NCBI GenBank assembly: GCA_012931725.1
Contig: CM022948.1
Location: 111,028,477 to 111,092,476, forward strand
Reading direction: 5' to 3'
Source of the DNA: Litsea cubeba
Taxonomy: Eukaryota > Streptophyta > Magnoliopsida > Laurales > Lauraceae
Length of the DNA: 64,000 nt
A program made the position numbers and the translations under genes. Shown piece by piece: positions 13,530-25,800 of this stretch (its first letter is position 1; every line of letters starts with the position of its first letter). Under the pieces are notes generated by a model. It made no database searches, was not told the origin of the DNA, and saw only the letters and a program-made list of their open reading frames with translations.

Positions 13530-13870
13530 AGCCAGAACTTACTTACCATCAGTTACGAGGGCAACACAACTTTGCGGTTCTTTGTTGAGATTTTCTTTGA
13601 TGCAGTTGCCCTGTGATGCTTTCACTTGAAGCCTAAGAAGGAACAGAATTCCTCACAAATTAAAGATTCTCCATACCTTTCCACGGTCCTCTCCTCTTGT
13701 TTCTCCAATGCACTTGCATCTGCTAGGTGTATCCAGTTACAATCTGCATCATTCTTATCCTCAGCAAAAGATACATCCAAGCCTTTATCTGAATCTGCTA
13801 TAGGTTGTATTTTGGAGCCACCATTTCTTTCATATTTCTCCAGCAACTGACCCTCTTCTCACTTCTCACT
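13530..13870 (-). pseudogene. Possible orphan exon or gene fragment, unidentified
   Basis: On the minus strand, a 74-codon open frame (13846-13622) has a balanced, charged composition, including the stretches KYERNGG and EDKNDADCNWIHLADAS. This is unlike the low-complexity frames around it. The frame stops at 13622. A second open stretch, offset in frame, continues to a strong donor (gatg/gtaagtaag) near 13553. A strong acceptor (ttccttcttag) lies between them, but joining it to the donor-like gtatgg just upstream would need an intron of about 44 nt, shorter than plant introns normally are. I do not recognise the protein. It could be the remains of a real gene or chance. Confidence 0.25.
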
Positions 13871-14094
13871 TCTCACTTCTCAATTCTCAAACATTTGCTT
13901 TAATACTACTGTAACTCTAAAAAAGCTGTAGAAGCTTATATAACCTTTCAGAAACCACTCCAATTTAAGATTATGAACACTGTTGTGGGTGGTCCTGATG
14001 CCCCGAGCCAGGCCAATGCATGTCAAGAGCCCCAGTCCAGTTCTAGGTCTATCATACGGGCTAGAAAGTTCGGCATAAACCCAACCCCTTAGCA

Positions 14095-14467
14095 CTCACT
14101 CCTAGGGGTGCTCATGGGCCGGGCCTAGCCTGCTTTGGGCCGGGTTTGGATATGTAATTTAGGCCCGATTAATAATCGGGCCGGGCTTGGATTAATGATA
14201 AAAAGCCCACAGCCTGACCCGGCCCGGCTTGTGTAAGAAATGCATGTAATTTAATTTAATTAGTGCTATAATGCCCACAAAAGTGATGGGCCTGGACTTT
14301 TCAATTAACTCCTATAATGCTATAAAACCCACAGCCTGGTTCAGCCCGGCCCGATTTCTTAAATGGGCCGGCTTGGACCTAACTTTTATGGCTTGGGCCG
14401 GGCTTGGGCCTGGACTTGCCTTAGCCCAGCTCTGTCCGGCCAGGCCCATGAACACCCTACTCGCTCC
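14095..14467. mobile_element. hAT-type miniature element with 8-bp target duplication
   Basis: The element 14103-14459 begins taggggtgctcatgggcc and ends ggcccatgaacaccctA, an inverted pair. It is flanked by the 8-bp direct repeats ctcactcc (14095-14102) and ctcgctcc (14460-14467), which differ at one base. An 8-bp target duplication and TAGGG-type ends are typical of hAT elements. The interior is rich in gggccgggcttgg motifs and has no transposase. A second, related element lies at 46789-47136. Confidence 0.8.
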
Positions 14468-17400
14468 AACTGTGTCTAAATGAGTTAGCTTGAACAGACA
14501 GGTCAGTTGGCAGGAGCTTAACCTGGATTGGTCTATTTTCAAAACGTGGGTCCGGACTAGGCCCAACCATGGACCGGCGAAATCCATCCCAAAGAGGGTT
14601 AAAGGACCAACCCAGCCCCAAGTTTACTCAACTCCAATTGCAACATTAGTATGTACCCTTCAGTTCTAAAGAAATCTCGAGAACTTAAAAATCAACAAAG
14701 GCCTTCAAATCAAATGAAAGATAGGAACAAAGCTCACTGATCAGCCTATCTACCAAGATTGGTATCCAGTGAAAAATACAAGAAAGTATTGTAACTAAAA
14801 GAATATAGAACGCCTTGTCTGAAATTTCATGGATAGGTTCACAGGCTGTTGCCCTGTTTTTTTTGGCTTGGTTCACATGCTGTTGTCATGTTTCACTGCT
14901 AATACAAACCCAAATATGACATTCAGCAAATTCAGTCCCATTCAATCTATTAAGGTAACTTTAAACTTCCCAGTCCTGAATCTTAGAAAAAAGGAAAATC
15001 AAAGTCACATGGTCTTGCAACTGCTTTTTACAATGCCAAACTGCCAGTCCACAACTTCCTTGACATCAACTCCATTCAACCAGAATGATACTAATTGAAG
15101 TGAGCGGTTCAAAATGCAAATTTGATAGGAAGAGACATGCCCCGATGAAAATGTGCAGATCATTGTGCTCAACCCGTCCGCGGACTGTGGTCTTTGAATT
15201 AAGAGCCAATGCGAAAGAATGCATACATCTTCCTGAAATGGATTCCAATGCATACATCTTCCTGAAATGGATCTAACTTCTCCTTCCCCACGATACTTAA
15301 ACCACAGAAATCAATTTTACATATATGAAACCTCAATCACATTCATTTTCATTTTCGCTGTTTCTCTCAGCAACAAACACTTCAAATCACAATATGAAAT
15401 CGTAAACATTCCAAAAGGGCCCGCCCATTTCTACATTTTGTGGCTTCTGTCCTAATCTAAAAGTTAGCATAAAGCTCGGTGCTGCTAAGCTCTAAGAAGA
15501 TTCGAAACCATTTTTAGAGTGCAAACATAGCTCAATTACTAGTGTTAAATAATGAGGGGTAAATAAAGTTTCCATGGGGACCCTTTTTTTCTAAATTAAG
15601 GAAAAAGCCAGGGGCCTTAGGATATGTTTGTGTAATAAGAGGAATATGTACTAGAGAAGAAAATTATTCTGTTTTTCTATGCAATCCTTTTTTGGGTTGT
15701 GTGGTGGGGCATGTTTTCCTCATAGAAAAGGAAGAAAAGTTAATTGATACTCTTCGATAAAGAGGATTTTAATTTTCTATGTCAAGGTAGGATTGTAAGA
15801 TTCCTCCCTATCGCATAAATGAAAATTCGTAGAGAGCACGATCCTCTCTTGCACATGCACCCTTAGGATCTGTTTGTGCGACGGGGTTTTCCGCATAAAG
15901 GAACTTTTCCGGTGCCTTCTTGTTGTTCAGTGCAGTGACAAAACCAAAGGAGAACCTCTATTTTGTGCGCTTTTTCATTGCTAAAGCAGATCACGTATTC
16001 CTAGCTCCCTACGTCGAAAACGCAGAGCTGTGGAAGAGGAAACCCCAAGTTTGTATACGCATAGTACCATGGAAAATGTATGAGACACGGTGCAGGAAAA
16101 TCCGGGATATATAAGCTTCCATTTGTTGTTTGGTGCAGCCGCAGAAAAAACCATTTTTTTTCTATTTCTCTTCTTCGAAAGCAAGGATGATGCCTTCGTA
16201 CCTATGCAGGAAGAGAAAACACGTGTTTTTCTCTTTTGGGACTCTACAAAAATACATGGTCACGTTTTGCGTGGCACTATGAAAAATCGATTTTACAAAA
16301 AATCAAGTTCAACCCAACCAGAAAAACACAAATGGTTTTTTTTAGAATTGTAAAAGTATTAATCTTTTTTTCACTTTTTCCTTGCAAACAAGTGGTTGCA
16401 CTAAATCTGAAGCTTGTGGTGCTTTGAAAAAGCTTTTCACATTTATATATATACTAGATAATGCTGCTATTGAGGAGTGTTTGGATGGAGAAGAAAGGAA
16501 ATATGATGCGACTTGGAGATGAAAACAGGCAAAGTGCAAAGCCTCAAATGCTAGTTGGAGGTGACATTTTTTATTTTTTTATTTTTAAGATAATGTCCCT
16601 TACCAGATCAGCCACAAGTCCACAACTTAGGGTTGGATGCAGGAGCCTCTTCACATGGGGAGAGTAGGACACTTCTTCTCAAGAAAAAAAGTCAGACTTG
16701 GGAGAGCAGGAGACTTCTTCTCAACAAAACAACCAATTCCACCAAATAAAAAAAATTAAATAAAATCAAATAACAAGAAGATGAAGATGGGTCAATGAAG
16801 AAAATAAGAGATTCTCGTAGCAAAATCTTATCTTGGAGAATCGATTCTTATAGGGATTCTTACAGGAAAATGAAGAGAGAAAAATGAATCCCTTTTTTGA
16901 GTTTCTCTGCGTTTTTTCTAAAGGGCTATCTTTTCTTTCCATTTTCCTATCTTCCATATTCTACACAATAGGTCTAATACATGTCCCTTGCCAGTTGAGC
17001 CATAGATCTGCATGCATGCAAGTGGGACCTACTTGGATGTGTGGGACCTATTTGGGTGTGTAGAGAAAAGTGAAACAACACGTCATGTGTTCCCTTTTAT
17101 AAAGGTGTATAGATTTAGGATAATTACCATACAATTGTTCTTATATCCCGACAATTGCCAAAAATAGTCGAAAATAATATTATTCCCATAGAGTTGTTCA
17201 CACAGGAAAGAACTCTCTGAAAGTTACGATTTTATCGTTAATTTTGTGCAATATCTTAGGTTTGTAGAATATCGCACAATGCGATATCATATGGCTGTAA
17301 GTTATCCCACAAATCCAGAATTTTTTCACCATCTTCCTTTCTTTCTTTCTACCGAAGAGTTTGTTGCTTTTCGATAAATAGAAAAAAAAAACTGTATTAA

Positions 17401-18521
17401 AAATGCTTTTCACCGAGATTCATCTTCTTCAATTCTCGTATATTTTTTCCTTCCTTTTCATCTTACCATCTTACTTCTAATATGACAGGAACACATCCTT
17501 CCAATCCATTATCCTTCTTTCATTCTTGGTAACTTCTTTTACAGAGAAGCCAGTAATCTTCATTGGCTTAAGGTTACATAGAAGATATGACTCACATACC
17601 TCTTGTGCTGACTGAAATAGATGAATTCTAAATGATATAAAAGGATAGTAAGAGCCCTAACTCTTGAATCCGCAAGTATAATGAAGAAAATAAAAAAATA
17701 AAAAGTTCTGAATTCGTGGTGAATATATACTTTGGATTTAGGCGGAAAAGAAAAATTATATGATATCTTATAAATGTAGGATATCACACCATGAGATATC
17801 CTATAGTCCTAAAATATTATAAGCTTTAAGGGTAAAATAATTACTTTTAGAGAGTACTTTCTCATGCAAATGAACAATTAAACCGAAATTATGTATTTTG
17901 AACTGTTTTGGACACTAGCAGGTACAAGGCATATCTTTTTTAATAAAAAGCTGCTGCACAACCGTCTCTTCTAAAATCTTGTGTGTTTCAGTGGGCTTGG
18001 TTGGATACAGCGGGCACAAAAGTCAAATCACATGCCCATACAAAATGATATCTAGATGTACATGTGGCATCTAGTCTAATCAGCCCACTTGTCAAATTTT
18101 CTAGCCAATATCCTCGCTCAATTTTATCGAGTTTTCACCGCTGTCTGCTGAAGACTGAAGTTTGAACTTGGTAAACTTTTGATGATTCTGTCTTGCACTT
18201 CATTCAGTGGCCTTTGAGATTATGCCATATAGCCCCCAGTTGTTGTGGGTAATCATAAATTCAGGGGGTTGGTTCTTAGGTACCAGTGTACCACGCCTGC
18301 ACGCACACAGGTGAAGATTTCACCTCAAAGTATAGATAATTAAAATCACCAAAGATTATATTGACAACCATCCCAATCACACTCAAATGCTAAATGTATC
18401 CAGAAAACCATATTTCCAACCACCCAATAGATAAAATTTTCCGTTCTATAATTAGAGACATTCAAATTTGGTTAAAGGAAAAAAGTGTTTTATGTCTAAT
18501 TATAGAATCCGAATCTCTATG
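14468..18521. other. Intergenic, no gene supported
   Basis: Contains a short tandem duplication of aatgcatacatcttcctg around 15219-15270. It also has direct repeats of a ccttaggat-tgtttgtg module at about 15612 and 15863, and several AT-rich low-complexity stretches. Frames of up to 89 codons overlap one another on both strands and show no domain signatures. Confidence 0.45.
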
Positions 18522-18778
18522 GGCTCACATGAAGATAATCTGGACCGTTCAAAATGAATTTCTTCTTCCTTAGAAATATATTTTCAAATGTCACCTCAAT
18601 AAGAGCAGATTTGATCACCATCCGATTGAACACATGACGGAAACATGATTAAAACCACATCAATTGCGTCAATAACATTTTTAATCATCGTGCGTAAATA
18701 TTACGGTGGGCCCCCTCCTACAAAAGTAAAATTTTAAAATAAGTTATTTGAACGGTCCGGATTATCTCCACGTGTGCC
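18522..18778. mobile_element. 257-bp miniature inverted-repeat transposon
   Basis: The left end ggctcacatgaagataatc and the right end gattatctccacgtgtgcc are inverted repeats of about 30 bp. They continue into gaccgttcaaa on the left and its complement on the right, with about three mismatches. No open frame of note. It is the first of a run of miniature elements extending to 20.3 kb. Confidence 0.75.
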
Positions 18779-18852
18779 TGCGATGGAGTTCCCAGGCATC
18801 CGTTCTATGTTCCCGGGCATGCGTTTTATATATATATATTTATATATATATA

Positions 18853-18997
18853 GGAGATGCTCTCATGAGAGATATCTCTCACTTTATATGAGAGATAGGG
18901 GTGAGGGCCTCACATTTAAGTTGTTGGCATTGAATATGAATGTGAACGCCCCCACCTTATCTCTCATAGTAAGGTGAGAGATTGATCATCTCTCAAT
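18853..18997. mobile_element. Miniature element of the gagatgctc family, set between TA tracts
   Basis: Begins ggagatgctctcatgaga directly after a (TA)n tract and ends gatcatctctcaatat at the next TA tract. The arms are inverted repeats of about 45 bp with mismatches. It shares its interior (cacatttaagttgttggc) with the cluster at 2.9-3.3 kb. Confidence 0.7.
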
Positions 18998-19004
18998 ATA
19001 TATA

Positions 19005-19363
19005 AGGGGATATTCCTGTGCATCCTTCCCTCACCATACGGTGAGGGACAAACTTAATGGGACCCACTGATCATGGGACTTGTGGGGGATGGGAAGAGAC
19101 ATTGTGGATAACATCATATATTAAATTTGGGGTCAATCCCATGCCTCTAACCCCTTCATCCGTTGCCTACAAATTTAATGCATTTATATTAAAAAAAATT
19201 GACATTTGATCCAACAATCCAATCCATTTGGATTGGTGAAAACTCAATGGGTCTAGTATATTTAAGGGGTTCATATGTGTAAATGATTTGAATGTATTAT
19301 AAAGTCAACCCTACTATGCTATCCCTCACCATAGTAAGGAATTGATGCACATAAATATTTTTC
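19005..19363. mobile_element. Miniature element with gatattcctgtgcatcc-type ends, between TA tracts
   Basis: The left end reads ggggatattcctgtgcatcc then ccctcaccata. The right end, read in complement, gives atatttatgtgcatcaattc and tatggtgaggg. Both termini abut TA-rich tracts. The ends resemble those of the 20155-20335 element, so the two probably belong to one superfamily. Confidence 0.65.
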
Positions 19364-19372
19364 ATATATATA

Positions 19373-19741
19373 TAGGAGTTATGAGGTGCCCACCGTGCGC
19401 ATCTTGCGAGCCAAGGGTGGGCCCTACCTGATTGTCCATCTGAATGGACCACACACACAACCCCCCTGCATTTCACATGGGGGCCCACCTTTGCACCCAT
19501 CCGATGTATTGTACACCGTTGGATCGACTGCACACCCATCTGAATGGACTGTATACCGTTAAACTTGTGGGGCCCAATGGAGGTGATGATGATTAGGGAT
19601 GGGGCTGATTTTTTGCAGAGATGAAGGGAAAGGGCAGATCTGTCAAATCCCCATGGTCCCAATTCGAGGTGAGGCCCCATGTGGGCCTCACATTGAGGTG
19701 CACACACTGATCCAGTGCACGACTCACGCACTGTATCAGTA
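19373..19741. mobile_element. Miniature element related internally to the 395-bp family
   Basis: The interior shares ggaccgtt/cgttggatcgactg and gctgattttttgcag with the 395-bp element, but the outer ends differ and I found no convincing terminal inverted repeat. It lies between two TA tracts. A 193-codon minus-strand frame (19297-19878) runs through it and its neighbours; it is composed of transposon sequence and is not a gene. Confidence 0.55.
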
Positions 19742-19755
19742 CTTATATATATATA

Positions 19756-20135
19756 GAGCAAGGCTCCTCTAAGCTCGAGCTTATGTAGAAAATTTCGTAA
19801 GCTCATGCTTGTGGGGCCCACCTTTGGTCCATCCAAATGGACCAAAACACATGACCCCCTTAAATTGCACATGTCCACTAACTTTCGGTAAGATCCAAAT
19901 TTACTAGACCGTTGGATTGACTATATATCAATCCGAATGGATTGTTGACCATTAAACTCTTGGGTCCATATGGAGATGATAGAAATTACAGTTGGGGCTG
20001 ATTTTTTGCAGGGAGGAAGATCCTAGGGAGTCATTGAAATCCCCCCACCCACATCCCCATGTGGGTCCCTAAGTGGGCCCCACCACACACTTGAGCTTAC
20101 CGTATCCTAAGCTTGAGCTTAGGGGAGCCTTGCTC
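19756..20135. mobile_element. 380-bp miniature transposon with ~28-bp terminal inverted repeats
   Basis: Starts gagcaaggctcctctaagct and ends agcttaggggagccttgctc, inverted repeats of about 28 bp with two mismatches. It is flanked on both sides by (TA)n. This is the best-preserved single copy of the family found as a tandem array at 5.1-6.5 kb, and it defines the true ends of that family. No transposase. Confidence 0.85.
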
Positions 20136-20154
20136 ATATATATATATATATATA

Positions 20155-20335
20155 GGAAAATATTCAAGTGCATCCATCACTCACCATTTTTGGTGAGAGA
20201 CACCCCCTTTGGAAAGTGACAAGTACAAAAAGAAGAGTCATATGTAATTGACGCTCCTCTTTTGTACTTGAAACTTTCTAAAGGGGTGTGTCCCTGACAA
20301 AAAATAGTTAGGGATGGATGCACTTGAATACTTCC
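20155..20335. mobile_element. 181-bp palindromic miniature element between TA tracts
   Basis: Left arm ggaaaatattcaagtgcatc and right arm gatgcacttgaatacttcc are inverted. Pairing continues inward through the acacccc/ggggtgt and gacaagtacaaaa/ttttgtacttg stretches, so almost the whole element is a foldback. It is bounded by (TA)n on each side. Confidence 0.8.
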
Positions 20336-20365
20336 CATGTATATATATATAACTCATATATGTAG

Positions 20366-22844
20366 GCGGTCCTGCAAGGACCGTCATTATGGCTTACTGT
20401 GCGGACCGACTATTGGAGCCCACCGTGAGACCCTGGTCACGGGGACAAGGGGATTGAAAGATATAATCGATAGCTCTGTATAATTTTCCACTGACTTGTC
20501 TGGAGCCAAGCCCCGCTCTTTTGACCGGTATCTCTCCTCTGTTTTTTCTTTCCGTTTCTTTCTCCTTCCGAAACTCAATCTCATTGAGAGGAACAGCTCT
20601 TCGTGTTTTCCTTTCATGTCCAAAAACCAAATCTCCAAAATCCAAAAAAATAGTTGGAAAGCTCGAGGAGAGATTTTATCATCTCTGGCGGAGAAGACGA
20701 AGGAGAATTCGAAACTATGTAAGACAAAATCCTTTCTTTCTTTCTTTCCCGAATCTCTCTTTCTCTCGTTTGAATCGCTTCTGTTTGGACATCGTCGAGA
20801 AGGTAGGATTCACCAAAACCCTAGCTTCTTTAAAGAAGAAGAAGAAGAAACAGTAACTCAGGTGCTTTAGTTGCGTTTGGATGTATCCGGAATCGCAATT
20901 GGTTCGGACATGTTTGGTACAGAATTCATTGATATTAGTTTGGACATCATCAGTAGAGAATTCAGTAATCAAACTACTTGTAATGCTTCTTTTTCTCAAT
21001 CTTTCTCAAAGCTATTCTGTCCTAAATTGATAAAAGATGGGTGTTTCATCTGATATGGTTTCTGGTTTTTGTGCCGCCTCCATCTTATAGTGGAGCGGAG
21101 AATCAGCTAATGAACTGGTTTTGATTTTGGATGCGAACGAATGCTCGGATCGGAATGTAGGATTAAAGCCTTCGACTCTGTGCATGCTCTGATAATCACA
21201 TCACATTCTTTATTTAGTGGTTTTGGTTCTAATGGTGGAAATCTGAAGGTTGATTAGGTTATTTGTGTCTAGCTAGATTACTTTGTTGCGTTGATTTTGA
21301 AATATGCTTGTTTGATTAGGTTTCAGAAGGATTGGTTAATTACTTGTGTCAAAATGTTGTGGCTTTGGATTTGTCGAGTAAAGTCTATTTACTGCTACTG
21401 TGACGATTACATTGGATATTAGAATGTTATTAGTTGACAACAACAAATTTTGTAAATGTTGATTGATGTCTGTGTTAACATATGTGAATAGGCACCAGGT
21501 ACAGCATTTCTGGGCCGCCTTGATGAGTGGCCTTTTTCACATGTGCTTGTCATGCTGGCGCAGTGGAAAACTGTTGCCACTGTGCTTTTCAACTTGAGCC
21601 ACGCCTGCATCTTGAGTGCAGATTGTTTGTCAATTCCTTTGTTTTGTTTTACAGTAAATTTGGGAAATGCATTACATGTTTTACCCTGCAGTGATTATCA
21701 GTCGACATTTAAGATAGTAATCAAATTTAGTGGCAGCGGGATGGCACATTACTGCTGCGTAATGTGAACTTTGGTGCCGCACTTTATGCTGGCCAAAGTT
21801 ACCTTTGGACATTTTGGCTGCGTTTGTAGTCACATGCATAACTATGCAATGTCTGTAATTGAATATTGCAGTATTGAAGCATGCAACCCCGATGTTTGCA
21901 GTATATGGTAGTAGTTCATAACCTTGTAATGTTTGGCCATATGCCAAAAAGCAACATCTCTATTCCCCAACTTTTTCTAGTCTTATTGTATTGTCTTACT
22001 ACATATGATGCTACAACTACAAGAGACTATTTAGATCTGTTTGTTGTTTGAAAGTAGGTTGTCAACCCCCCACCAAAAAAAAACCCGCACTTCTTCTCTC
22101 CTCTTCTTCTATCTCAAAAGTGCCTTATTTATTTTGTTTACCTTGTTACTGAAATCAGTTACATTGGTTTCACTTGATCAGTAAGTTTTGACTGCTACTC
22201 TGCCTTTGCTGTTTACTAAGCAATGCCTTCTCTATTTTCCCAGAAAATTTGCTACTTAAGGTTCTGCTAGTGCCTGGCATGGAAGGTGTATAGGCGGCTT
22301 TTCTAAAGCTTCTTAAGTATGCAGAGTTGGTAAATTGGTGCGATGAAAAATTCCAGATACAGTGGGATATGTCCTGATGAAATTATAGCATGCTAGTCTA
22401 TGTTTCAGTTAAAAATGCTCTGCTTGAGGTGATTCGTTACACATGGTGATAATCTCTGTATTTTGGATTACAGAGGAGGATGCAATGAAGCTTCTAAACT
22501 GCATTAATTCTCACCCTTTACTTATTTGAGACAATAGAGCTGAACGTAGAGATTGTTGGAAAGTGATGCCTTTTAGGGAATGGTTTTGGTTCTCAGAACT
22601 AGAAAGGCCCTTGAATTCAATTACTCAGTGAGTGGTTTTGCACATGTAAAAAACCCATGGTAAAGAAATTCTTGGAACTGTACTTTCATGTAGAAATCCT
22701 TTTTTGAGAAAAGGAGATTTTTTGACAAACTGGAAGAAATGTCACCTTGGTTTGGTGGATCCATCATTGTGGAGCAACCTACTCTTGCTTGTTGGAATTT
22801 CTTTGGTTGTGGACGGTATTAATGATATTTTTTGAGAAAGGAAG
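20366..22844 (+). other. Presumed promoter, 5' leader and leader intron of the kinase gene
   Basis: A pyrimidine-rich stretch (20520-20600) and a plant-type aaaaccctagcttc motif (20815-20830) suggest a transcribed leader beginning somewhere near 20.5 kb. It would be separated from the start codon at 22845 by a leader intron. The long open frames at 20496-20870 and 20521-20856 begin at TTG rather than ATG and have the composition of leader DNA, so they are not annotated as genes. The exact transcription start and leader splice sites cannot be fixed from sequence alone. Confidence 0.4.
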
Positions 22845-25800
22845 ATGGCACATGCATCTGAGAAGAAATTTCCAGTCAGTTCAAAGGATTACAAACTATA
22901 TGAGGAAGTTGGTGAAGGTGTAAGTGCTACTGTGTACAGGGCTCTCTGCATCCCACTTGATGAGATAGTTGCTATCAAGGTTCTGGACCTGGAAAAGTGC
23001 AATAATGATTTGGTATGTTGGCTTTTTTTTTTTTTTTTTAAAGATCTTTCCTAGTAGATTTGAAATATTTGAATTCAGAGTATTTGGGCAATATCCCTAC
23101 CTTCCCCACTCTGCGCGTTTGCGTGCATGTGTGTGACATGCATAAGCACCATTTCCAACTGCAAAATCCATAGTCAGGCCTTTATTAGTCCAACGATCGC
23201 ATTGGCTCTTTATCTCTGTCTTATAGGCACTGTGATTATCCCATAAATATACCCCATCATTCTTCTCCCTTTCATAGACTGTCTTATAGGGGCTGCACCC
23301 TTGCTCTTGGATGTTTGTTTTGTCTTTTCTGTTTCATTTTTAATATATCCTCCCATTCGGCCAAAAAAAAAAGGGTTCTCAGCTTTTCTCATTATTTTGA
23401 ATACCAACAGTCCATGATGGATTGTAGTTACTTGTCTTTGATCATTCTGACTTCCTTTTGAGGTATTACTCTTGGATCTCCAATTGCCGTCTTGTTACTT
23501 ATTGTCATCGTCACTTGATAGACTTATCTATCTTGCTATCTTGTTAGTGATTTTGCTTATTCACTTTCTTTGTACCTTGTACAGGATGGGATTCGTCGTG
23601 AGGTGCAGACTATGATCTTGATTAATCACCCTAATTTACTGAGGGCACATTGCTCTTTCACTACAGGCCAAAGCCTTTGGGTTGTGATGCCTTACTTGTC
23701 TGGTGGATCTTGCCTCAATCTAATGAAATCCGCTCGCCCAGAAGGATTTGTTGAGCCCATTATTGCAACAGTGTTGCGAGAAGTTCTTAAAGCTCTTGTA
23801 TATCTCCATTCCCATGGACACATCCATAGAGATGTTAAGGTTGTTATTGTTCTGCCTTTCCTTATTTCCTTACTTTCTTTATTTCCTTACATTTTGAACT
23901 GAACACTTAATGGTAGTCTTCTCATGGTCAGATAAATTGAATAAATTGAAGCAGCAACCAGATTTTGAATTAAGCAGCAGTTTTAAGAAATTGAATCATT
24001 TTCTTGTTTCACTATTGATGTTCTGTATCTACTCATTTGAAGTCTTTTTGTATCATCTGCTCTTCTGCAGGCTGGAAATATCTTAATCGATGCTAATGGT
24101 GCTGTTAAGTTGGCTGACTTTGGAGTTTCAGCATGTATGTTTGACAGTGGGGACAGACAGCGGTCAAGGAATACATTTGTGGGGACTCCATGCTGGTGCT
24201 TTTTAAAGGCCCTTCTGACATGTTTTATTTTAAGTGCATCGTGACTGTTGATTGAAAATTCACCTAACTGCATTTTCTTGTTTATTATTGCATAGGATGG
24301 CTCCTGAAGTTATGCAGCAGCTTCATGGATATGACTTCAAGTGAGTGGGTGACAACTTGGTATTTTACCTTGTCAGTGTATCTTCTCTGGAAAGCTATTA
24401 AAATGTACATTTCTTTTGTGTATGCAGAGCAGACATTTGGTCATTTGGAATAACTGCATTGGAGCTGGCCCATGGCCATGCCCCATTTTCCAAGTATCCA
24501 CCAATGAAGGTGAATCTCCGTCAAGTTCCTGCATTGAAGTTTGGCTAGGGCTGGTAATGGTCTGGCTTAGGATAGCACTGGCTGGACTCAGGCTTCATAT
24601 GTTGGCCTGGGGTGAGTCCATGCCTAATTCTTGAAGTAATCATCTGAATGGCCTTGCCTGCGCCTAAATCATGGTATAGGATCATGGTTTTGGACAAGGC
24701 TTTGATGTTGATGATCATGATATCGGGCCTTGTAATTGCCTGGGTGAAAACCATTATGCAATGGCCAATCTAATGGCCCGTAAGATTTTATTAGTTTGTT
24801 ATGTTCATGTTTTATTTCGGAATTTTTTTTTTTAACTCAAGAAATAGAAAGTTTTGAGAACATCCAATATTTTAGGGCTTTTTAGCATGATTTAGATGTA
24901 ATAAGATATAAAAACAAAACATACAATTTTGTATTATGTAGTTAGTTTGTATTTTGTGTATATATTTATGTTTCAGGTCTTTGTTTATGTCACACTAACA
25001 GGGACTGCCTAAATTGTTACATAAGAAGTGAAACCTGACCATGCCAAGTCTGTTTTTTTCAACTATAGTTTAAATCCAACCCCATCTGATACATCCACTG
25101 CTAACTAAATTGATCCCAGATTAAGGGGATAAGGCTTCAGTGATGGAGTGCGGATCACCTATTGCAGTTGTTATACTTCCACTGTGAGTAGACCAATAAC
25201 AGTCTACCATGTTATCCAAAAATTTAGGCGATTTTGAAGTTTTAAAAAGTTTAAATCAGATGAAAGGAAATCACCTAATTTTTTGGATGACGTGGCAGAC
25301 TATTATTGATCCACTCATGGTGAAGGTATGACAAATGTGATAGGTGATCCAGACTCTTCATTGATGATGATGATGTAAGGTACATGTGTTAGCCCTAAAT
25401 TAAACTTCGGGCCTAATAGTAAATTTACTGGTATTCAGCTGACTCTGGCCCAGTTTGAAAGTAATCAATTGTCACCTTTAGGTTAAACTACTAATCTATG
25501 TGCTATTTCCTTTTATCGTTATTATTGCAGGTTCTGCTCATGACCTTGCAAAATGCACCACCAGGTCTTGACTATGAAAGGGACAAGAGATTTTCAAAGG
25601 TTTGTTCTGTTCACTTTGGAACTTGACAAGAAACTTCTGGGGGTTATTTTGAAAATTTCGTCTTCTGCAGTCTTTTAAAGAGATGGTAGCTGCTTGCTTA
25701 GTGAAAGATCCAAAGAAGCGTCCATCTTCTGAAAAGCTTTTGAAGCACCATTTCTTTAAAAATGCTCATTCAAATGAATACATGGCTCGAGCAATTCTTG

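Noticed and set aside
19297..19878. 193-codon open frame on the minus strand, the longest uninterrupted frame outside ATP synthase beta exon 1
   Set aside because: It runs straight across two miniature transposons and the TA tract between them, has repetitive composition and no domain motif.
20496..20870. Open frames of 124 and 111 codons upstream of the kinase
   Set aside because: Both begin at TTG, not ATG, and sit in pyrimidine-rich leader-like DNA. They are most likely 5' leader sequence.
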